Shown one piece after another: positions 59,484 through 64,000 of a stretch of DNA of 64,000 bases. The DNA comes from Paenibacillus tyrphae (GTDB lineage Bacteria; Bacillota; Bacilli; Paenibacillales; NBRC-103111). The notes under the pieces were generated by a model. It was not told the origin of the DNA, ran no database searches, and saw nothing but the letters and a program-made list of their open reading frames with translations. A program made the position numbers and the translations under genes. The DNA lies in the NCBI RefSeq assembly GCF_000722545.1, contig NZ_JNVM01000008.1, forward strand, positions 62,001 to 126,000, in the 5' to 3' direction. Within the stretch, counting starts at the first letter, position 1, and the number at the start of each line of letters is the position of its first letter.

Positions 59484-59861
59484 ATGAGCGATATGTCATA
59501 CGCCTTGAAATCGGTCACCCCGATTCTTCGAATATTCGACGAAACTAAAGCAATAGCGTTTTACGTGGACTATCTCGGCTTTCAGATCGATTGGGAGCAT
59601 CGGTTCGAAGCAAACTTGCCCTTATACATGCAAATCTCACTAGGAGCGTGTACGCTACACTTAAGCGAGCATCATGGGGATTGCTGCCCGGGTGCTGCGG
59701 TTCGCATCGGAGCCGAGAACCTCGAAGCGTTCCATGCGGAGCTTGGAGCTAAAGACTATAAATACGCCAAGCCTGGCCTGGAAACTACTCCTTGGGACAC
59801 CCGAGAGCTTACCGTAACGGACCCGTTTGGGAACCGCCTCATTTTTTTCGAAGCGGTATAA
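59484..59861 (+). CDS. glyoxalase/bleomycin-resistance-fold protein
   Basis: 125 residues from ATG 59484 (GGAGGTG upstream). VTPILRIFDETKAIAFYVDY, LGFQIDWEHRF, CTLHLSEHHGD and a late LTVTDPFGNRLIFFEAV give the paired beta-alpha-beta-beta-beta VOC fold; E in LIFFE and H in LHLSEH may bind metal or ligand. The family includes the bleomycin-sequestering proteins and many dioxygenase-like members; no specific substrate is apparent. Confidence 0.88.
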   Translation: MSDMSYALKSVTPILRIFDETKAIAFYVDYLGFQIDWEHRFEANLPLYMQISLGACTLHLSEHHGDCCPGAAVRIGAENLEAFHAELGAKDYKYAKPGLETTPWDTRELTVTDPFGNRLIFFEAV

Positions 59862-59903
59862 CGAATCTCAAAAGCACATCACATCAGGAGGGATAACAGA
59901 ACG

Positions 59904-60377
59904 ATGCCGGATATGTTAGTGAAGTTGTACGAGCTTCCGGATGACGCCCCGCTCCGGGCCAAACTGGAGGACGCGGGTTTTACGATCCGCAGGGCGCTCG
60001 TGCCGGAGAAGCATCTGATCCGGGGCTGGGTAAAGGAAAAATTCAATCCCCATTGGGAGAGCGAATGTGACGTCGCGATTAGCGGACATCCGACCTCCTG
60101 CTTTATCGCTACCTTGGAGGACAAGCTGGTCGGATTCGCGTGTTACGATGCGACCTGCAAAGGCTTTTTCGGCCCGACCGGCGTGGACGACGTATGCCGC
60201 GGCAAAGGCGTCGGCACCGGCCTGCTGCTGGCCTGCTTGCACGACATGCGAGCCCAAGGGTACGGCTATGCCGTGATCGGCGGCGCGGGTCCGGTCGCTT
60301 TTTACGAAAAAACGGTCGGCGCGATCGAAATTCCGGATTCCAAGCCGGGAATCTACAAAGGAATGCTCCGTTCATAG
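59904..60377 (+). CDS. GNAT acetyltransferase
   Basis: 157 residues from ATG 59904 (AGGAGG 59886-59891 is somewhat far; the start is the first ATG after it). YDATCKGFFGPTGVDDVCRG then KGVGTGLLLACLHDMRAQGY is the acetyl-CoA pyrophosphate loop (R-x-x-G-x-G), followed by GGAGPVAFYEKTVGA, the usual last strand. Substrate unknown. Same strand as the glyoxalase gene, 42 bp downstream, likely co-transcribed. Confidence 0.85.
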   Translation: MPDMLVKLYELPDDAPLRAKLEDAGFTIRRALVPEKHLIRGWVKEKFNPHWESECDVAISGHPTSCFIATLEDKLVGFACYDATCKGFFGPTGVDDVCRGKGVGTGLLLACLHDMRAQGYGYAVIGGAGPVAFYEKTVGAIEIPDSKPGIYKGMLRS

Positions 60378-60387
60378 GCCTCCTCTA

Positions 60388-60416
60388 TTGACCTGAGAGC
60401 GAATACAAGCTACACT
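60388..60416 (+). promoter_or_regulatory. sigma-A promoter of the kinase/regulator operon
   Basis: TTGACC (60388-60393) and TACACT (60411-60416) at 17-bp spacing. The start of transcription would fall only a few bases before the hairpin at 60428. Confidence 0.7.
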
Positions 60417-60427
60417 AGAAAGTACAA

Positions 60428-60476
60428 GCAGGGGAATTTCCAGCGGCGGTGCCGCATGGAAAGGCTTCTGCTTTTC
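60428..60476 (+). terminator. terminator-like hairpin in the kinase leader
   Basis: AGCAG/CTGCT, TTTCCA/TGGAAA and GCGGC/GCCGC stack in one hairpin followed by TTTTC, between promoter and start codon. Confidence 0.6.
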
Positions 60477-60513
60477 TATTTTCCCACCCACTTTAACAAA
60501 CCGGGAGGAACCC

Positions 60514-62760
60514 GTGAATCATCGTTCGTTACGCACTCATCTGACGCTGGCCTTTGCGGTTATGGCGATTGTGCCGGTGCTGATCTTGGGCACCATTCAG
60601 GTACAGCAAATCAACAAGCTGACGCAGGAATACAACAAGACGCAGGAGCATGCCACGAAGCGTCTTGCCGACGCCGTCGAGACGTACGTTTATTATTACC
60701 GCAACGCCGTAGATACGCTCGCCACAACGATCAGCGCATCGGGTCCCGGGTTTCGCGACCGGGCCGGCTTGACGCGCAAAATCCAGTCGGTGAAAAACAA
60801 CCTGCCCGGCTTTTCTCAGCTCTATGTGACGGATGAGAACGGCGCGATAAAAGCTCTCTCGCCGGATGCGGAAAACGGCAATGCGTATGCGCTGCCAGTC
60901 GGCACCGATATAAGCTCACAGGAGTATTGGAAAAAAGTGAAGCTAACGCTGCAGCCCGCGATCTCCGAACCGATGCATGGCGCCGAGGGCGGATCTGCGC
61001 CGTTCGTTGCCGTCGCCGCCCCGTTTTACAGCGAAAGCCGGGCTTTTGAAGGCGTTGTGATCGGAATACTCGACATGGGCCAAATCGCAAGGCTCGTCAC
61101 CCAATACGACTACGGGCCGGGCGCTTATCCCGCCGTGCTCGGTCCGGCCGGCAGGGTCATCTATTATCCTCGGAGCGAGCTGGTCCAGTCCATCGCGGAT
61201 TTGTCTGGCGAACCGGCATTCCAAGCGGCGGCCTCCCTCAAGGAAGGGATGGACAAGTTCGTCTCCGGCGCCAACGGACAGAAGGAGCTCGTTTCCTTCA
61301 AAACGATCGACAGTCTGGGCTGGACGGTGTGGGTCGGCCGCTCTTACGCTGCCGTACAGGAGGCTTTTTTCGCCTCGCTTAAATCAACGTTCCTGCTGCT
61401 CTTGCTTACGCTTGGCTTGACCGTGCTTCTGGGTTCCTATTTGGCCAAACGGCTGAACCGGACGATCCATGCGCTGGTGCGCTACACGCAGTCGCTTGCG
61501 GCCGACCGCTATACCGTGCCGAGCGAGCCGCTGTCTTCGCCGGGTGCACCATATGAGATGCACTATTTGGCAAGCCAATTTGCGCAGATGGCCGAGCAGA
61601 TTCATGACAACCGGCAAGCCTTGCTTGAGCTGAACAGCGAGCTGGAGCAGCGGGTCGAAGAACGGACGCTCAGCCTGCAGCAGCAGCATGCGACGCTCGC
61701 CGCCGTCCTGGAGAGCTACTCCGACGGCATCGTCCTTATCGACGTGAATCAGCAGGTCGTGCTTGTCAATCGCCGGATGGCCGAGTTGTTCGGGTTCGAC
61801 GGCAAAGAGCTCCTAAGCTTGACGGAGGAGGAACTGCTGCATCGGATCGCCCGCAAAATGCCGCAGCCGGATGAGGACTTCGCCCGAATCGGACGTATGC
61901 CGCAGCCGGACGGAAAATTTACGCTGGTCCGCTCCCCCGGCGACGAACGGGTCATCCAGTTAGCCTCGTTCCAAGTGACGGACGGCGGCAAGGAATTCGG
62001 GCGCGGCTATGTCTTCCGGGACATGACGAAGGAGCATGAGATCGACACGCTGAAGAACGACCTGATCTCGCTTGCCTCGCATGAGTTCAAGACTCCGATT
62101 ACGAGTATCAGAGGAAGCGTCGAGACGCTGCTCCGCAAGCATGCCGGATGGGATGAGGAGTTCAAGCAGGAGCTGCTGGAAGGCATTCACGAGGATATCG
62201 GCCGGATTCAGGAGCTGATCGACGAATGGCTCGACATTTCCAAGATCGAAGCCGGAGCGCTGAGCATTCATCCCGCTCCCGTCCGGGTCCGCTCCGTCGT
62301 CGAAGGAGCTTGGCAGAGACTGCCCCACACCCTCTCGGCCGATGCGCAGCTTCATATCGACTTGGACGAGGAACTGCCGTTCCTCTATGCGGACAAACGG
62401 AGAATAGAGCAAATTTTTATCAATCTGTTCACCAACTCCATCCGCTATAAGGAATCGAAGCCTCATATCCGGGTTACGGCCGAGCCGAACGGGCTGAACG
62501 TACGAATTTTCGTCAAGGACAACGGCATCGGCATTCCCGAAGCGCATCTGCCCCATATTTTCGACCGGTTCCACCGGGTCGACGTTTCGTCCAGCCGTCG
62601 TACCGGAGGAACGGGACTGGGACTTGCGATCTGCCAAGGCATCATCGACGCGCACGGCGGCTCGATCGAAGTGCACAGCACAGAAGGCGCAGGCACGACG
62701 ATGATCGTCTCGGTGCCAAGCTATTACGGCCAAACGGAGGACGACAATGAAGAAGCATAA
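60514..62760 (+). CDS. sensor histidine kinase with Cache, HAMP and PAS domains
   Basis: 748 residues from GTG 60514 (GGGAGG upstream). TM1 about 10-30, a double-Cache ligand-binding domain outside (about 35-280: FSQLYVTDENGAIKALSPDA, PAVLGPAGRVIYYPRSEL), TM2 about 290-312 (FLLLLLTLGLTVLLGSYLAK), HAMP, coiled coil (ELNSELEQRVEERTLSLQQQ), PAS (about 400-500: YSDGIVLIDVNQQVVLVNRR), HisKA with SLASHEFKTPITSIRGSVET, HATPase_c with NLFTNSIRYKE and RTGGTGLGLAICQGI. Cache domains bind small extracellular ligands such as amino or organic acids. The 3' end overlaps the regulator by 14 bp. Confidence 0.92.
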   Translation: MNHRSLRTHLTLAFAVMAIVPVLILGTIQVQQINKLTQEYNKTQEHATKRLADAVETYVYYYRNAVDTLATTISASGPGFRDRAGLTRKIQSVKNNLPGFSQLYVTDENGAIKALSPDAENGNAYALPVGTDISSQEYWKKVKLTLQPAISEPMHGAEGGSAPFVAVAAPFYSESRAFEGVVIGILDMGQIARLVTQYDYGPGAYPAVLGPAGRVIYYPRSELVQSIADLSGEPAFQAAASLKEGMDKFVSGANGQKELVSFKTIDSLGWTVWVGRSYAAVQEAFFASLKSTFLLLLLTLGLTVLLGSYLAKRLNRTIHALVRYTQSLAADRYTVPSEPLSSPGAPYEMHYLASQFAQMAEQIHDNRQALLELNSELEQRVEERTLSLQQQHATLAAVLESYSDGIVLIDVNQQVVLVNRRMAELFGFDGKELLSLTEEELLHRIARKMPQPDEDFARIGRMPQPDGKFTLVRSPGDERVIQLASFQVTDGGKEFGRGYVFRDMTKEHEIDTLKNDLISLASHEFKTPITSIRGSVETLLRKHAGWDEEFKQELLEGIHEDIGRIQELIDEWLDISKIEAGALSIHPAPVRVRSVVEGAWQRLPHTLSADAQLHIDLDEELPFLYADKRRIEQIFINLFTNSIRYKESKPHIRVTAEPNGLNVRIFVKDNGIGIPEAHLPHIFDRFHRVDVSSSRRTGGTGLGLAICQGIIDAHGGSIEVHSTEGAGTTMIVSVPSYYGQTEDDNEEA

Positions 62761-63445
62761 AATTATGATCGTAGACGACGAACCGAAAATTTTACGGTTT
62801 ATCGCCGCCAATTTGAAATCGGCCGGCTACGAAACCGCCACGTGCGCAAGCGGCGCCGAAGCGTTGGAGGCGCTTGACCTGTTCGATCCCGATCTGATTC
62901 TGCTCGACGTCATGATGCCGGGAATGGACGGCTTCGAGGTATTGACCCGGCTGCGGACCTATACGGACGTGGCGGTCATCATTCTGACGGCGCGGAGCAA
63001 CTCCAGCGACAAGGTGCAAGGACTGAATCTGGGAGCCGACGATTATTTGACCAAGCCGTTCTCGCTGGATGAACTGTTCGCCCGCGTCAGCGCCGTGCTG
63101 CGGCGTTTTGACCGCGGCAGCGGACAAATACCCGCCACCAAGGAGCTGCGCCTCGGCCCCGTGGTCGTCAATCTGGCCCAGCGCCGGGCGTGGAACGGCG
63201 ACAGCGAAATCAAATTTACGGACACGGAATACAAGCTGCTTGTCCAATTGCTTCAGCATGAAGGCAAGGTGCTTACCCACGAGCAGCTGCTGACCGAAAT
63301 TTGGGGCAGCGAATACCGCGACGATGTGGAATATTTGCGCGTCACCATCGCACGCATCAGGCAGAAGCTGAAAGCCGTCCTCCCGGAAGGCCAATGGATC
63401 GTTACCTATCCCGGCGTAGGCTACATGATCCAAAACAGCGGTTAA
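62747..63445 (+). CDS. OmpR-family response regulator
   Basis: 232 residues. Receiver: IMIVDDEPKILRFI, LILLDVMMPGMDG (phospho-accepting Asp), VIILTARSNSSDK, DDYLTKPFSLDEL; winged helix: KFTDTEYKLLVQLLQHEGKV, YLRVTIARIRQKLKAVLPEG. Second gene of the operon with the Cache-PAS kinase. GGAGGAC lies upstream of ATG 62747. Confidence 0.92.
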   Translation: MKKHKIMIVDDEPKILRFIAANLKSAGYETATCASGAEALEALDLFDPDLILLDVMMPGMDGFEVLTRLRTYTDVAVIILTARSNSSDKVQGLNLGADDYLTKPFSLDELFARVSAVLRRFDRGSGQIPATKELRLGPVVVNLAQRRAWNGDSEIKFTDTEYKLLVQLLQHEGKVLTHEQLLTEIWGSEYRDDVEYLRVTIARIRQKLKAVLPEGQWIVTYPGVGYMIQNSG

Positions 63446-63450
63446 ACGTC

Positions 63451-63489
63451 AAAAATCCATCGGCCTTTTACAAGGACCGATGGATTTTT
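63451..63489. terminator. terminator after the kinase/regulator operon
   Basis: AAAAATCCATCGG and CCGATGGATTTTT form a 13-bp stem; T-runs on both strands make it bidirectional. Confidence 0.9.
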
Positions 63490-63526
63490 ATATGGGCTGA
63501 TTATGTCACTACGTCTCCTGCCGACC

Positions 63527-64000
63527 TTATTTCGCGGTAAGCGTAATGTTCGCTGCCGTCGCCCAGTTTCCGAGCGGTGCAACCGTATACGTCGTCCCTG
63601 GCGTCAGCTTGCCGCCGTTCTGCAGATCGAACGTCCCGACGGCGCCTTTGCGCGAGGTTAGCCTGTAAGTCGCGTTCAGCTTGGTGCCGTCGGCGGCTGT
63701 CAGCACGATGCTGCGGAGAGCGAACAGCTCGTCTTTCGGGTCCGCCGACAAGGTCACGTTCAGCGAAGCGGCATCGGCTTGTTCGACGGATTGAATTTGA
63801 AGCGGCGCGATTTCTTTCGCCATAAACGTCGGATTGGCAATGGTCGACCAATCGGAGGTGACCGTATACTTAACGCCCGGCTTCAGCGCCTGACCTTCCG
63901 GCAAGCGGAATTTCGGGGCCTGGCGTCCGTCCGTCGCTTGCGTGAAAGGTACGTACGAAGCGACAATCGGCTCTCCGTTCTCCGGCGTAATCGTGACTTG
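63527..64000 (-). CDS. C-terminal part of a modular extracellular protein (runs off window)
   Basis: 157 residues with an open reading frame to the window edge; stop at 63527. Two similar beta-rich modules are visible, each ending L-x-PG-x-x-YTV....W....N....AK: LKPGVKYTVTSDWSTIANPT and LTPGTTYTVAPLGNWATAAN. Ser/Thr-, Gly- and Ala-rich composition suggests a secreted multi-domain protein (S-layer-associated or a large glycoside hydrolase such as a pullulanase). The catalytic part, if any, lies outside the window. Confidence 0.65.
   Translation of the reverse strand, partial: QVTITPENGEPIVASYVPFTQATDGRQAPKFRLPEGQALKPGVKYTVTSDWSTIANPTFMAKEIAPLQIQSVEQADAASLNVTLSADPKDELFALRSIVLTAADGTKLNATYRLTSRKGAVGTFDLQNGGKLTPGTTYTVAPLGNWATAANITLTAK

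Overview
The window looks like chromosome from a spore-forming, endospore-type Firmicute of the Paenibacillaceae (Paenibacillus/Cohnella-like). The reasons are strong GGAGG ribosome binding sites with frequent TTG/GTG starts, AbrB-, Spo0E- and RRNPP-like regulators, a cyclodextrin glucanotransferase, a maltodextrin ABC transporter, many OmpR-type two-component systems, and an ECF sigma/zinc-finger anti-sigma pair. Two stretches (about 1-7.5 kb and 31.8-43.0 kb) are visibly AT-richer than the rest. The genus assignment is inference.

Layout. 1-7.3 kb: partial MFS exporter, SplB-like radical SAM protein, AlkD-type DNA repair protein, three small or mid-sized regulators (AbrB-zinc ribbon-HTH, Spo0E-like, XRE-TPR), a secreted protein followed by two tiny membrane ORFs that appear to use AUA/AUU starts, and an acetyltransferase. 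7.5-13.2 kb: orphan solute-binding lipoprotein, polysaccharide deacetylase, and a lipoprotein-kinase-regulator operon; divergent from it are an ECF sigma factor and its anti-sigma factor. 15.2-27.4 kb: housekeeping and specialised enzymes, including a PmtA-like methyltransferase operon with a degenerate S-adenosylhomocysteinase-like protein, a divergent sulfotransferase/APS kinase pair, a TrmB-AzlC-AzlD operon, a Fur-controlled siderophore-binding lipoprotein, and a TylF-like methyltransferase.

27.6-50.2 kb is a starch/maltodextrin locus: CGTase and neopullulanase, then (after an interruption) maltodextrin permeases and binding protein, a LacI-type regulator and a GH15 glucoamylase-like enzyme. 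An 11.1-kb AT-rich island splits this locus and is bracketed by 32-bp inverted repeats (30/32 identical; 31850-31881 and 42961-42992). The island holds a phosphotransferase, a TetR/hydrolase pair, a second hydrolase, DUF2332 and DinB proteins, a tyrosine integrase split by a 1.07-kb segment that starts with the 3' end of ssrA (tmRNA), many copies of a short repeat plus hairpin, and an IS110-family element. That element sits exactly inside one repeat copy. Upstream of its frameshifted transposase it carries a recognisable bridge-RNA target-binding loop: one guide is complementary to the right insertion flank over 9/9 bases, and the other matches the left flank at 10/11 and other repeat copies at 11/11.

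50.3-64 kb: GH16 enzyme, a PhoR/PhoB-like two-component pair, an operon of AI-2E-type transporter, degenerate PssA-like protein and DedA protein, an MFS exporter broken at an 11-G tract, a flavin monooxygenase, a glyoxalase-fold protein, an acetyltransferase, a sensor kinase/regulator pair, and the tail of a modular extracellular protein.

Regulation visible in the DNA: cre-like and LacI-type operators around the maltodextrin genes, including one inside the GH15 coding sequence; a Fur box; TetR and TrmB palindromes; and a recurring promoter-terminator-RBS arrangement before CGTase, neopullulanase, the 60.5-kb kinase and dinB, suggesting conditional attenuation.
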